Part shown: piece after piece, positions 5,321 to 13,194 of the stretch
How the letters are laid out: each line of letters starts with the position of its first letter
Numbering within the stretch: the first letter of the stretch is position 1
Program-made: the position numbers and the translations under genes
Notes under the pieces: generated by a model
What the model was told of the DNA's origin: nothing
The model's database searches: none
The model's input: only the letters and a program-made list of their open reading frames with translations
NCBI GenBank assembly: GCA_003154055.1
Contig: PMCH01000266.1
Span: forward strand, 6,867-20,954
Direction of reading: 5' to 3'
Source: Acidobacteriaceae bacterium
Lineage (GTDB): Bacteria; Acidobacteriota; Terriglobia; Terriglobales; Acidobacteriaceae
DNA length: 14,088 nt

Positions 5321-8086
5321 CTAGAGCGTCCGTCCCGCGGAAAGACTCTGACTCGCTGACTTCTCCGCCGCGACGCCAGTCTTCGCAAACTGTTCCAGGA
5401 CTCGCTCCAGGTTCGTCCGGCTCTCGGCACTTTCTCCGCTGAACCTCAGGGCGACGCCAATTCCCATGTCCATGCGAATGACATCGGCCAGTACTGCAAC
5501 CGCCGTATGCTCCACCGAGAATGTCAGCTTCACCTGGGACCCCGGCAATAATACGGTACTGGTCTCAACGTAGCAGCCGCCCATGCTCAAGTTGTTCACA
5601 ATGCCCAGCCCCGGCGCGTCCTGTCCCACTTGCCCGATCTCCGTGGTGAGCCGGCCCTTCGCGCGCGGATACACACGGCGATTCTTCCGGCTCTCCCGGC
5701 TCTGCTTCTGCAGGTACATTCGCCGGTCAGCCTCGGCCAACAGCCGTTCCGCGTCGGTGCCGTCTTCCGGATAGGACGCCTTGCCCACGCTCAGCGAGAG
5801 AATGTCTTCGCGGCAAACATCAATGCCCGCCTGCCGCACCAGTTCCCGCATCTGCTCCGCCTTGCGTGCCATGGCTTCGACCGTCAAGCCCGGGGCGATC
5901 ACCACAAACTCGTCTCCGCCCATGCGCGCGACATAGTCGTATTCGCGGCTTGTTTCCTTCAGGGAATGGGCAAACAGGCGCAGCACCCGGTTCCCCTCCA
6001 GATGGCCAAAGCGGTCGTTGATCTGCTTGAAACCATCCATATCGCTGACCATCACGGTCAACGTGGTGTTGTCGCGTTTGCAGCGCGCCAGCTCGCGGTC
6101 AAGTTGCATGAACAGCGAGCGCGCGTTCGGCAGTCCGGTCAGATAGTCGGTGGTGGCTGAGTTCTCTGCCTGCTGATACTTGAGCGCGTTCTCGATGGCC
6201 AGCGCCATCTTGGAACTCACCGCCAGCAGAATTCGCAGGTGGTCCGAGGTGAAAAAATCCTTCTCCGCATGGTAGAGTGCTGCCACTCCGACCACGCCCT
6301 GCAAACCTTCCAGCGGAACCGCCAGGGCCGAACTCAAAGTGGAGAACTTGGAATCGTCGTTCAGGTACCCGGGCTCCACGGAAGGATTTCCGTTGAGGAT
6401 GGGCTTCAGGTTCTGCGCGACCCAGCCGGAAAGGCCTTGCCCGATCGGAATCCGCAGCGATGCGAACAGCCGGAAGTTGTCGCCATTTACGTATTCCGGT
6501 ACCAGTTCATCGCCATGGCGCACATAGATCGCAATGGCATCGTACGGAATCAGGCCGCGCAGCTTGACGGAAAACACCGACAGCGTTTCCCCCAGGCTCA
6601 GCGAAGCACCCAGGTCCTGGCTGAGTTCAAACAGGGTCTGCGCTTCCTGGCGGGCGGCCGCGATTGAACTCAGGAAGCTGGGGTCCGGGAACTGCCCTTT
6701 TTTCGGGCTTTCGAAACCCGCCGCCGGCTTCACTTCGTGTCCCATTTTGAGTTCGGTGGGCAGCCTGAACCAGCTCTTGTTTTCCGTGCGTTCGCGAACC
6801 AGATGTTCCAGATCGATGTACCGCCGCTTCAGCACCACAACCACTTCCGGATCGAACGCCTTCCCCGATTGTTCTTCCAGCCGCGCCATCGCCTCGTCGA
6901 GCGGAACCGCTCGACGGTACTGGCGGTCCGACGCCATCGCATCGAGAAAATCCACCGCTGCCAGGATGCGGGCCCCTATGGGAATCTTCGTCCCGCGCAG
7001 GCCATACGGATATCCTGTCCCGTCCCACTTCTCGTGATGGGCCCGCACGATCGGAACCACGGGGTGCGGGAAACGAACCCGTTCCAGAATCTCCGCCCCC
7101 ACCACCGGATGGATCTTCATCTTCTCGAACTCTTCCGGCGTCAGCCGTCCGGGCTTGGAGATGATGTGCTCGGGAATGGCCAGCTTGCCGATGTCGTGCA
7201 GCAGCGCCGCAGCTTGCAGCGCCTCCATTTCGTCCTTGCTGACATTGAGTTCCTTGGCGACTTCGAGCGCGTAGATTCGGACCCGTTGCAGATGGTCGTG
7301 CGTGGTCTGGTCCTTCGCTTCAATGGCCAGCGCCAGCGCTTCAATGGTCCGCATGTGCAGGTCGGCCATCTCTTCCACGTGCCGCTTTTCATCTTCCAGC
7401 TTGCCCAGGTAGAGGCGATAGGAACGGTAGATCAGGAACACCACGGGAAGAATCAGCAGCGACGTCTGCCAGTCGCTGTAGTGGTTCAGCCAGCTCATCA
7501 ATCCCGCGACGCCGGCCCCCACCAGGTAATACGGAAAACTCCAGAAGTAGCAGTCCGACCAGATCTTGCGCAGCGACTTCCGCTCGGTGAGCGAGATCAC
7601 CGCCGCTACTGGAACCGTGTTCGACACAAAATAAACGCAGGCCGCCAGGAACAACAGCGTCGAGGGATTCCCGACCGCCCGATGAACCAGGGAATAGCGA
7701 TAGGTGACAAACGTGGCGGCGATGGCCAACGCCGTCGAACACACATTAAACGCCACCTGGATCGGCGCCGGCCGTTGCCGGTCCAGGCACTGCACCACCA
7801 CCGCCGCGCAGCCCAGCGCCATGGTCTCGGAGAAGCTCAGTTCCAGCACGCCCAGTAGGAGGAACAGGAAATTCACCGACATGGTCCCGGTGATGCCGGG
7901 CAGGTTCACTTTGAGCCGCGAGGCAACCAGCGCAATCACCAGGTAACAGAAGAACTTGAGCGGATCGTGGCTCGTCCCGTGCAGGATGGTGTAGGTGAGC
8001 ACACTTGTGCCGCACACCACAACTGCGGAAATGAACCCGCGCGCGGCCAGGGTCATGTCCCTCCAGGACTGAGGGCGATGGTCCAT
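5321..8086 (-). CDS. Membrane HD-GYP / GAF / GGDEF / PilZ c-di-GMP protein
   Basis: A 921-residue protein joining several c-di-GMP modules. Order: a multi-helix membrane region (about residues 14-225); an HD-GYP phosphodiesterase domain (HDIGK at 297-301, HH at 350-351, GYP at 358-360); a GAF sensor domain (about 485-640); and a GGDEF diguanylate cyclase domain (about 645-795). The GGDEF motif is intact at 723-727, and an inhibitory I-site RxxD (R714 to D717) lies five residues before it. A C-terminal PilZ domain follows, with RxxxR (R804 to R808) and NxSxxG (N832, S834, G837). All catalytic and binding signatures look intact, so it could make, break and bind c-di-GMP. Which activity dominates cannot be told. 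The ATG at 8086 is chosen over a TTG at 8137 because of a strong GGAGGAGGAG ribosome site 11 bases upstream. It is probably monocistronic, lying beyond the terminator of the preceding gene. Confidence 0.93.
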   Translation of the reverse strand: MDHRPQSWRDMTLAARGFISAVVVCGTSVLTYTILHGTSHDPLKFFCYLVIALVASRLKVNLPGITGTMSVNFLFLLLGVLELSFSETMALGCAAVVVQCLDRQRPAPIQVAFNVCSTALAIAATFVTYRYSLVHRAVGNPSTLLFLAACVYFVSNTVPVAAVISLTERKSLRKIWSDCYFWSFPYYLVGAGVAGLMSWLNHYSDWQTSLLILPVVFLIYRSYRLYLGKLEDEKRHVEEMADLHMRTIEALALAIEAKDQTTHDHLQRVRIYALEVAKELNVSKDEMEALQAAALLHDIGKLAIPEHIISKPGRLTPEEFEKMKIHPVVGAEILERVRFPHPVVPIVRAHHEKWDGTGYPYGLRGTKIPIGARILAAVDFLDAMASDRQYRRAVPLDEAMARLEEQSGKAFDPEVVVVLKRRYIDLEHLVRERTENKSWFRLPTELKMGHEVKPAAGFESPKKGQFPDPSFLSSIAAARQEAQTLFELSQDLGASLSLGETLSVFSVKLRGLIPYDAIAIYVRHGDELVPEYVNGDNFRLFASLRIPIGQGLSGWVAQNLKPILNGNPSVEPGYLNDDSKFSTLSSALAVPLEGLQGVVGVAALYHAEKDFFTSDHLRILLAVSSKMALAIENALKYQQAENSATTDYLTGLPNARSLFMQLDRELARCKRDNTTLTVMVSDMDGFKQINDRFGHLEGNRVLRLFAHSLKETSREYDYVARMGGDEFVVIAPGLTVEAMARKAEQMRELVRQAGIDVCREDILSLSVGKASYPEDGTDAERLLAEADRRMYLQKQSRESRKNRRVYPRAKGRLTTEIGQVGQDAPGLGIVNNLSMGGCYVETSTVLLPGSQVKLTFSVEHTAVAVLADVIRMDMGIGVALRFSGESAESRTNLERVLEQFAKTGVAAEKSASQSLSAGRTL

Positions 8087-8097
8087 TTTTGACAGAA

Positions 8098-8107
8098 CTC
8101 CTCCTCC
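8098..8107 (-). promoter_or_regulatory. Strong ribosome binding site deciding the 8086 start
   Basis: The minus strand reads GGAGGAGGAG, ending 11 bases before the ATG at 8086. It would lie inside the coding region if the upstream TTG at 8137 were used, so it supports the shorter protein. Confidence 0.75.
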
Positions 8108-8308
8108 GGGAACAGGGGTTCCTCGGTCGGGGAACAACCAATTATTTCAGCTAAGTATTTACAAATAAAGGATTAACGCCGAAAGGGACGAAACTTAAGT
8201 AACCACCGAGGATGACCTGCAACGCCACTCCCCGCAGATGAGCAACTTACGGGTCAGCGCCTCCACCGCCCCAGGAAGCGCTGGCTGGATCTGGCTGAGA
8301 ATGGACCC

Positions 8309-8345
8309 AAAAACACCACCGCCCGGGAAGGTTCCCGGGCGGTGG
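8309..8345 (-). terminator. Intrinsic terminator of the GcvH-like gene
   Basis: Bases 8316-8345 are a perfect inverted repeat: CCACCGCCCGGGAA, a GG centre, and TTCCCGGGCGGTGG. On the minus strand it is followed by TGTTTTT (8315 to 8309), the U-tract of a Rho-independent terminator. It lies 50 bases after the stop codon at 8395. On the plus strand no T-tract follows, so it acts for the minus strand. Confidence 0.87.
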
Positions 8346-8371
8346 ATGTCAGGAGGTCCATTGGCGAGCGC

Positions 8372-8391
8372 GCCGCAGCGAGCCGCAGCGA
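8372..8391. repeat. Tandem 10-base direct repeat
   Basis: GCCGCAGCGA occurs twice back to back (8372-8381 and 8382-8391), just after the stop of the GcvH-like gene. Probably a chance or slippage duplication with no evident function. Confidence 0.55.
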
Positions 8392-8394
8392 GAC

Positions 8395-9066
8395 CTAGGA
8401 GAGGAAGAACTCCTTCGCGATCGTTGCCCATTCCTGATCCGGAATCTGATCGGTCAGGTTGTCCATCGCCACGCCGCCGTCCTGCGCCATTGCGCCGGCC
8501 AGTACTGGCATCTTTCTCTGCAAGCGGCCCGCCGACTCTTCCGTCCACCACCGCGCCATCGCGCCACCGAGCAAGTTGCGGAAGTTGGTCTTGGCATCGG
8601 GGGACTGCACGGTGATCAACCAGCCTTCGCCGTAAGGATCCTTGCGCGCCAGCTTGGGATCGGAGGCCAAGGTGTCGTTCACGTCGGCCACGCTGCCTTC
8701 GATGGGCGAAACCATATCGACGGCGGCGCCGTCGCGATAGATCGTCGCAATCTTCTGTCCCTGCCGGATCCACTGCCCGCGCTGCGGAAGCTGGATGCGT
8801 TCGACTTTACCCATCAGCTTCGAGGCGAAATCGTCCAGCCCCACCCGCACCAGGCTCGGACCCTCGTTGAGCGCCCAGGTGTGTCCGGGATGATAGCGCA
8901 GATTTTCGGGAACCTTGAATCCGCCCACCAGGCTCGGCACTGGCCGCACCTGCGGTTCACGCTTCGCCGCCGACAGCGCCGGCTGCACGACAACTTTCCG
9001 TTCGCTGTAGAAGTGATCGATCAGAAGGAATGTTGCGAATGTTAAGAGAACCAGAATGACTGTCAT
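8395..9066 (-). CDS. Membrane-anchored GcvH-like protein lacking the lipoyl lysine
   Basis: A 223-residue protein with an N-terminal membrane anchor (about residues 2-16), a linker, and a glycine-cleavage H-protein-like domain at about 50-155. H-protein landmarks are clear: YHPGHTWA (58-65), VRVGLDDFASKLMGKV, LPQRGQ, SPIEG (120-124), VADVND and DPYGEGWL. The lipoyl-bearing Lys of true H proteins (in ESVKAAS) aligns with Gly113, and no Lys lies within several residues. It therefore should not carry lipoate or serve the glycine cleavage system, whose other genes are absent here. The extra C-terminal 65 residues are not recognised. The ATG at 9066 has an AGGTGG site a few bases upstream. A clear terminator follows the gene. 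Some other membrane-bound binding or scaffolding role is likely but unknown. Confidence 0.85.
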   Translation of the reverse strand: MTVILVLLTFATFLLIDHFYSERKVVVQPALSAAKREPQVRPVPSLVGGFKVPENLRYHPGHTWALNEGPSLVRVGLDDFASKLMGKVERIQLPQRGQWIRQGQKIATIYRDGAAVDMVSPIEGSVADVNDTLASDPKLARKDPYGEGWLITVQSPDAKTNFRNLLGGAMARWWTEESAGRLQRKMPVLAGAMAQDGGVAMDNLTDQIPDQEWATIAKEFFLS

Positions 9067-9290
9067 AACCCACCTCGCCTTTGAGGGCTCTCTTTCTTGA
9101 GGCCGCTCGCCACTATTCCTAAAGGCACCTGCGATGCCAAATCCGAGAGATCCACATCCACGCCTCTCTGTTCTGGTCCATCTGCTTGTAAATGAGTGAG
9201 TTCACGGCCTCGGGATTCGCGCGGTCCACCCTCGTTGCTGAAAGCCGCAACAGGTCCGTTGTTGATAATTGCATCAGCGAGTGAAGCCAT
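9063..9290 (-). CDS. Doubtful small ORF coupled to the GcvH-like gene
   Basis: A 75-residue open frame whose TGA stop overlaps the GcvH-like ATG as ATGA, with CTGAGG about 13 bases before its own ATG. The product is hydrophilic, rich in Gly, Glu, Asp and Arg, with no signal peptide, membrane helix or motif that I recognise. Codon use is mixed, including ATA, TTA and AGA, and looks less adapted than its neighbours. It may be a real coupled small gene or simply the untranslated leader of the GcvH-like gene. Confidence 0.25.
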   Translation of the reverse strand: MASLADAIINNGPVAAFSNEGGPRESRGRELTHLQADGPEQRGVDVDLSDLASQVPLGIVASGLKKESPQRRGGL

Positions 9291-9325
9291 AAACTGCTTG
9301 TAACCTCAGGAAAAAACGATGAACT

Positions 9326-9397
9326 TGATTCGAATCAGCCGTTTGGGACATCCCAATCGAGATGTAGCGCTTCACCACAGCCAAAGCTGAGAAGCGC
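9326..9397. repeat. Cluster of three inverted repeats in an intergenic region
   Basis: Three dyad symmetries lie within 72 bases: TGATTCGAATCA, a perfect 12-base palindrome (9326-9337); TTGGGA-CA-TCCCAA (9343-9356); and a nested hairpin at 9367-9397 with an outer stem GCGCTTC/GAAGCGC and an inner stem CAGC-CAAA-GCTG. No T-tract follows in either direction, so this is not a typical terminator. They lie between the divergent kinase and GcvH-like genes and could be regulator sites or a folded 5' leader. Confidence 0.5.
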
Positions 9398-9488
9398 AAC
9401 AGAAATGGCGGGAACATGAGGCAAGAACTCGCCGCGACCTCGGAACCTTTCCCGTTTCCGCTGCGTACAGTTCCCTAAGCACCAGTGT

Positions 9489-9517
9489 TTGACTTGACCG
9501 GACACGCACTCTAACAT
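9489..9517 (+). promoter_or_regulatory. Candidate promoter of the Ser/Thr kinase gene
   Basis: TTGACT at 9489-9494 (5 of 6) and TAACAT at 9512-9517 (4 of 6) are 17 bases apart, the optimal spacing. Transcription would begin near 9524. An AGGAG ribosome site at 9534-9538 precedes the ATG at 9550. Confidence 0.55.
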
Positions 9518-9549
9518 CGGTTGATCCTCACCCAGGAGTTGTTCCCCGT

Positions 9550-12381
9550 ATGATCGGGCAGGCTGTCTCCCACTACCGCGTGCTCTCGCAGCTGGGTGGC
9601 GGAGGCATGGGTGTGGTGTATGAGGCCGAGGACCTGAACCTGGGCCGGCATGTGGCCCTCAAGTTCCTTCCCCCGGAAACAGAGAAGGATTCGGGCGCGC
9701 TGGATCGCTTCCAGCGCGAGGCTCGCGCCGCCTCTGCCCTGAACCATCCCAACATCTGCACCATCTACGAGATTGGCGAAGACAACGGGCGTCGCTTCAT
9801 CGCCATGGAGCTATTGGAGGGGGAAACACTGAAGGCCAGGATCCACGGCCAGGCGATGGAATTGGATCGCCTGCTCGACTTGGGGATTCAGATGGCCGAC
9901 GCGCTCGATGCCGCGCACTCCAAAGGCATCATTCATCGAGACATCAAGCCCGCCAACGTCTTTGTGACCAACCGGAACCAGGCCAAGATCCTCGATTTCG
10001 GACTGGCCAAGCACACCGTGCAACACTCTGTAATGGCGGCCACCACTCTCGGTTCGGCGGCTACCGTCGACCAGCCTTTTTTGACCAGTCCCGGGTCCAC
10101 GGTCGGCACCGTCGCCTACATGTCGCCCGAACAAGCCCGCGGCAAGGACCTCGACTGCCGCACCGATCTGTTTTCTTTCGGCGCTGTGCTCTACGAGATG
10201 GCGACTGGCTCGATTCCTTTTCGCGGCGATACTTCCGCCGTTATCTTTGACGCCATCCTGAACCGGCCGCCCACCCCGCCGGTTCGCCTGAACCCGGACG
10301 TGCCTCCCCAGCTTGAAGAGGTATTGAACAAGCTGCTGGAGAAAGACCGCGAGCTGCGCTACCAGGGTGCAGCCGAGGTCCGTTCCGATCTGAAGCGCCT
10401 GAAACGCGACTCGGAGTCGGGCACGATTCTGGCTGCAACCGGTTCGAGCGGCAGCTTGCGTCGCCCGCCCGAAAAGCGGAAGTTGCCCGGATGGCTCGTG
10501 CCAGTGGCGCTGGTCGTGCTGGTTGCGATCGGCATCAGCTTTGTTTTCCTCAAGCGCAGTAAGGCGCTGACCGAAAAAGACTCGATCCTGATTACCGATT
10601 TCGTGAACACCACCGCCGACCCGGTATTTGACGGCGCACTCAAGAAGGCACTGGCCGTCGATCTGGGACAGTCGCCTTACCTCAACGTCTTTCCCGAGCA
10701 GAAGATCCGGCAGACGTTGCAGTTCATGGGTCGCGGATTGGAAGACCGCATCACCAATGATGTGGGCAAGGAGATCTGCCAGCGCAACGGCATTAAGGCG
10801 ATGCTTTCCGGGAGTATCGACAGTGTGGGCGGGCAGTATGCCATCACGCTGGAAGCCAGCAACCCAGGCTCGGGCGATTCGCTGGGCCGCCAGCAGGTAC
10901 AGGCAGACCGGAAAGAGGAGGTGCTGAATGCCTTGCACCGCGCGGCAACAGCCATGCGCGGCCAACTGGGGGAATCGCTGTCTTCGGTCCAGAAATATGA
11001 CATGTCGCTGTCGCAGGCCACTACTTCGTCGCTGGAAGCGCTGAAGTCGCTGACCCTCGGCGATAGCAAGCACGCCATGGGGGATGAGATGGGCGCCATC
11101 CCCAACTATCAGCACGCGGTTGAGCTTGATCCGAACTTTGCCATGGCTTATGCCCGGCTGGGCGCGGTGTACAACAACCTCCAGCAAACACAGCTGTCGG
11201 AAGTGAACCGCCAAAAAGCTTTCGAGCTGCGCGATCGCGCCAGCGAGCGCGAGAAGCTCTATATCACTTCGCACTACTACGCCGACAGCGGACAACTGGA
11301 TAAGGGCATCACGGCACTCGAACTCTACCGTCAGACCTACCCGCGTGATCCCATCCCGTTCACCAACCTGGCGAATGTCTACAACACCCTCGGCCAGTTT
11401 GACAATGCTTTGCAGAACGCCAAGCGCTCGGTGGAACTGTCTCCGGATAACCTGAGCGGCTTCGAGAATCTCGCGCTGGCCTACATTGGGCTGAACCGGC
11501 TGGACGAAGCCCGCGCCACGTTGAATACCGCGCTCCAGATGAAAATGGATGGCGGCGTGAACATCATGCTGGCCTCCCTAGATTGGGCGCAGGGCAAGGA
11601 GGCGGAGGCCGAGAAAGACCTCAAGAATGCCGCCTCCACCCCGGACGGAGAAGTAACGGTTTTGAATTTTCGCACCAGCGTGGCTGCTTCCCGCGGACAA
11701 GTCCGCCTGGCGCGTGAATACGCCCGTAAGGAGCAGGATGCTCTCGATCGTCTCCATCTTCAGGGCCGGGCTAATGTCGATATTGACCTTGCCAACTTCG
11801 AAGCGCTAATCGGCAACCGGAACGAGGCTATCCATCACGCGAGCGAGGGTCTTCGAACATCCCGGACGTTCAGTGTGCTGTTTAATGCCGGCGTGGCGTA
11901 CGCGGCCGCCGGCCAGGAACAAAAAGCCCTGAGCATCGCGGATGAGATTCAGCGCACCCGCCCCAACGACAGCATCGCGCAGAATGTCGCTGTGCCGGTG
12001 ACTCGCGCCATCGTTTTCTTGAAGCCCGCCAATCCAGCCCAGTCCGCCCCGGAAAAGGCCATTGATCTTCTCAATACCGCCGCCCTGTACACGCCTTCCA
12101 GTCCGGGTGTTCTCTACGCCCGGGGCGTGGCTTATAAAGAGTCCGGGCGTTTCGCGGAGGCGGTACAGGATTTCCAGAAGATTCTGGAATGGAGAGCCTT
12201 GCACGGCCCCAACTACATGACTCCCGCCGCCCAGCTGGAGTTAGGCCGCGTGTACCAGAAGCAGGGGGACACCGCCAAGGCGCGCATTGCCTACCAGGAC
12301 TTCCTCGCTGCCTGGAAAGACGCCGACCCCGACGTGCCTCTCCTGCTCCAAGCCAAAGCGGAATACGCGAAGATTCAGTAG
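9550..12381 (+). CDS. Transmembrane Ser/Thr protein kinase with TPR sensor region
   Basis: A 943-residue PknB-like (Hanks-type) kinase. The N-terminal kinase domain is at about 8-285. It has the glycine loop LGGGGMGVVYEAED (15-28), ATP-binding Lys38, catalytic HRD (129-131) with DIKPAN, DFG (149-151), an activation loop rich in Ser and Thr, and a YMSPEQ anchor (190-195), so it should be active. A single membrane helix at about 314-334 is followed by a region beginning DSILITDFVNTTADPVFDGAL. This resembles the domain that often follows the helix in acidobacterial kinases. From about 510 to the end are TPR-type helical repeats, for example NPxF-like turns at DPNFAMAYARLGAVY and an LNPD/SPDNLSGFENLALAY unit. 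The C-terminal half is probably outside the cytoplasm and used for ligand or protein sensing. The signal and substrates are unknown. Likely a stand-alone gene with its own promoter. Confidence 0.93.
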   Translation: MIGQAVSHYRVLSQLGGGGMGVVYEAEDLNLGRHVALKFLPPETEKDSGALDRFQREARAASALNHPNICTIYEIGEDNGRRFIAMELLEGETLKARIHGQAMELDRLLDLGIQMADALDAAHSKGIIHRDIKPANVFVTNRNQAKILDFGLAKHTVQHSVMAATTLGSAATVDQPFLTSPGSTVGTVAYMSPEQARGKDLDCRTDLFSFGAVLYEMATGSIPFRGDTSAVIFDAILNRPPTPPVRLNPDVPPQLEEVLNKLLEKDRELRYQGAAEVRSDLKRLKRDSESGTILAATGSSGSLRRPPEKRKLPGWLVPVALVVLVAIGISFVFLKRSKALTEKDSILITDFVNTTADPVFDGALKKALAVDLGQSPYLNVFPEQKIRQTLQFMGRGLEDRITNDVGKEICQRNGIKAMLSGSIDSVGGQYAITLEASNPGSGDSLGRQQVQADRKEEVLNALHRAATAMRGQLGESLSSVQKYDMSLSQATTSSLEALKSLTLGDSKHAMGDEMGAIPNYQHAVELDPNFAMAYARLGAVYNNLQQTQLSEVNRQKAFELRDRASEREKLYITSHYYADSGQLDKGITALELYRQTYPRDPIPFTNLANVYNTLGQFDNALQNAKRSVELSPDNLSGFENLALAYIGLNRLDEARATLNTALQMKMDGGVNIMLASLDWAQGKEAEAEKDLKNAASTPDGEVTVLNFRTSVAASRGQVRLAREYARKEQDALDRLHLQGRANVDIDLANFEALIGNRNEAIHHASEGLRTSRTFSVLFNAGVAYAAAGQEQKALSIADEIQRTRPNDSIAQNVAVPVTRAIVFLKPANPAQSAPEKAIDLLNTAALYTPSSPGVLYARGVAYKESGRFAEAVQDFQKILEWRALHGPNYMTPAAQLELGRVYQKQGDTAKARIAYQDFLAAWKDADPDVPLLLQAKAEYAKIQ

Positions 12382-12426
12382 GGGCAAGCTTCAGGCATTG
12401 GAAGATCTCTGCTGGGGTTGGTTCCC

Positions 12427-12816
12427 TTACCAAATCGTTCGCAATAGCGTGCTCTTGCGGATGCTTTCGTCGCGCGTCACTAACGGCATGCCTTCTGCGC
12501 GCGCGGTCGCCCCAATCAGGCGGTCCGCCGGATCGCGAGAGTAGTCGTCGGGGAATTGCGTTGCCAAGGCCGCGATTTCAGGAGTGATCGGTTTGACCGC
12601 GACGCCATCGATCAGAAGCCGGACCGAAGCATCGACGGTGCCGTATGCCTGGATCCGCCCACGCGCCACTAACGTAGCCAATTCCCAAAGGGTGATGGCA
12701 GAGATCGCCAGACCATCCTCTCGAAGGGCCCTGCGGATGGCTGCGCTTGCCGGGCGGGTGAGGCGCTTGGAGTCAGCGACTGTCCAGACCAGGACATGCG
12801 TGTCGAGCAGGATCAC
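12427..12816 (-). CDS. vapC: VapC-family PIN-domain toxin
   Basis: A 129-residue PIN-domain ribonuclease, the toxin of a type II toxin-antitoxin pair. The four acidic residues of the metal site are all present: D5 in MILLDTHVLVW, E45 in TLWEL, D98 in DPADRLI and D116 in TRDE. VapC toxins cut specific RNAs, usually tRNA or rRNA, when the antitoxin is lost; the target here is unknown. The GTG at 12816 is chosen because it overlaps the antitoxin stop as GTGA, the usual coupling in such pairs. A start at 12843 would run over the antitoxin gene and add residues before the conserved beta strand. It converges on the kinase gene with 45 bases between them. Confidence 0.9.
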   Translation of the reverse strand: MILLDTHVLVWTVADSKRLTRPASAAIRRALREDGLAISAITLWELATLVARGRIQAYGTVDASVRLLIDGVAVKPITPEIAALATQFPDDYSRDPADRLIGATARAEGMPLVTRDESIRKSTLLRTIW

Positions 12817-13046
12817 CGCAGCGCCTCCCATGCCTCGGTGCACTCGATGGGCGATTCAATATCACCGGTGATCCGAATTTTTCCTTCCAGGCGGCCAATG
12901 AAGTCACGTTCCATGCGTTCCGCAGGAACCAGCTTGGCGACCGGTTTCCCGCGCTTGGTAATCAGCACCGTTTCTCTGGTTTTGTTCACGTCGTCCATGA
13001 CCGTAAGACAGCGCGCCTTGAATTCCCCAGCTGGCATTCTCTTCAT
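12813..13046 (-). CDS. Phd/YefM-type antitoxin of the VapC pair
   Basis: A 77-residue antitoxin. The N-terminal part (KRMPAGEFKARCLTVMDDV, then ETVLITKRGKPVAKLVP) is the Phd/YefM DNA-binding fold. The C-terminal tail (about 45-77) is the segment expected to wrap and block the toxin. The ATG at 13046 is preferred because GGAG at 13053-13056 lies 6 bases before it; the frame also has an ATG at 13052 and a GTG at 13058. The stop overlaps the toxin GTG by 4 bases. Phd-type antitoxins bind palindromes at their own promoter, and such a palindrome lies just upstream (13065-13086). Confidence 0.9.
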   Translation of the reverse strand: MKRMPAGEFKARCLTVMDDVNKTRETVLITKRGKPVAKLVPAERMERDFIGRLEGKIRITGDIESPIECTEAWEALR

Positions 13047-13064
13047 GGACATCTCCACATATTC

Positions 13065-13097
13065 ATGGTCATTCTATCATGACCATAACGGTCGCAA
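13065..13097 (-). promoter_or_regulatory. Toxin-antitoxin promoter with palindromic operator
   Basis: ATGGTCAT (13065-13072) and ATGACCAT (13079-13086) form an 8-base inverted repeat with a 6-base centre. Read on the minus strand, an extended -10 TGA-TAGAAT (core 13071-13076) lies within the repeat. A weak -35 TTGCGA is at 13092-13097, a short 15 bases away. Binding of the antitoxin here would block its own transcription, as known for Phd/YefM systems. The ribosome site GGAG at 13053-13056 follows. Confidence 0.6.
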
Positions 13098-13194
13098 CCT
13101 CTTTTCCCGTGGCCGAGAGGCTTGGGATCTGAAGGGGGATTGACTGGCGCAGCAAGTTCCAAGGCCGAGAGTCGAAAGTCCGACGCCCGTGTTT

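Larger units (their letters stand above)
8087..8394. other. Intergenic region between the c-di-GMP gene and the GcvH-like gene
   Basis: This 308-base stretch holds no credible gene. The part at about 8141-8175 is AT-rich against a GC-rich background and is the likely promoter region of the minus-strand c-di-GMP gene, but no clean -35/-10 pair stands out. The GcvH-like gene's terminator (8309-8345) and a tandem 10-base repeat (8372-8391) are listed separately. Confidence 0.6.

Noticed and set aside
6737..7858. Long plus-strand open frame opposite the c-di-GMP gene
   Set aside because: The minus-strand reading has intact HD-GYP motifs across this stretch; the plus-strand translation is His/Arg/Gln-rich and motif-free, as expected of a shadow frame.
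9320..9345. TTCGAATC resembling a tRNA T-loop or an attachment-site remnant
   Set aside because: The flanking bases do not form a 5-base T-stem, and no other tRNA arms or integrase gene are present; the match comes from the local palindrome.
9811..11295. 494-codon minus-strand frame opposite the kinase
   Set aside because: It is antisense to a kinase domain with all catalytic motifs, and no recognisable domain or signal is seen in the antisense product.
13087..13194. Gap between the toxin-antitoxin promoter and the LssY_C gene
   Set aside because: Apart from the -35 candidate at 13092-13097, no gene, hairpin with T-tract or repeat was seen.
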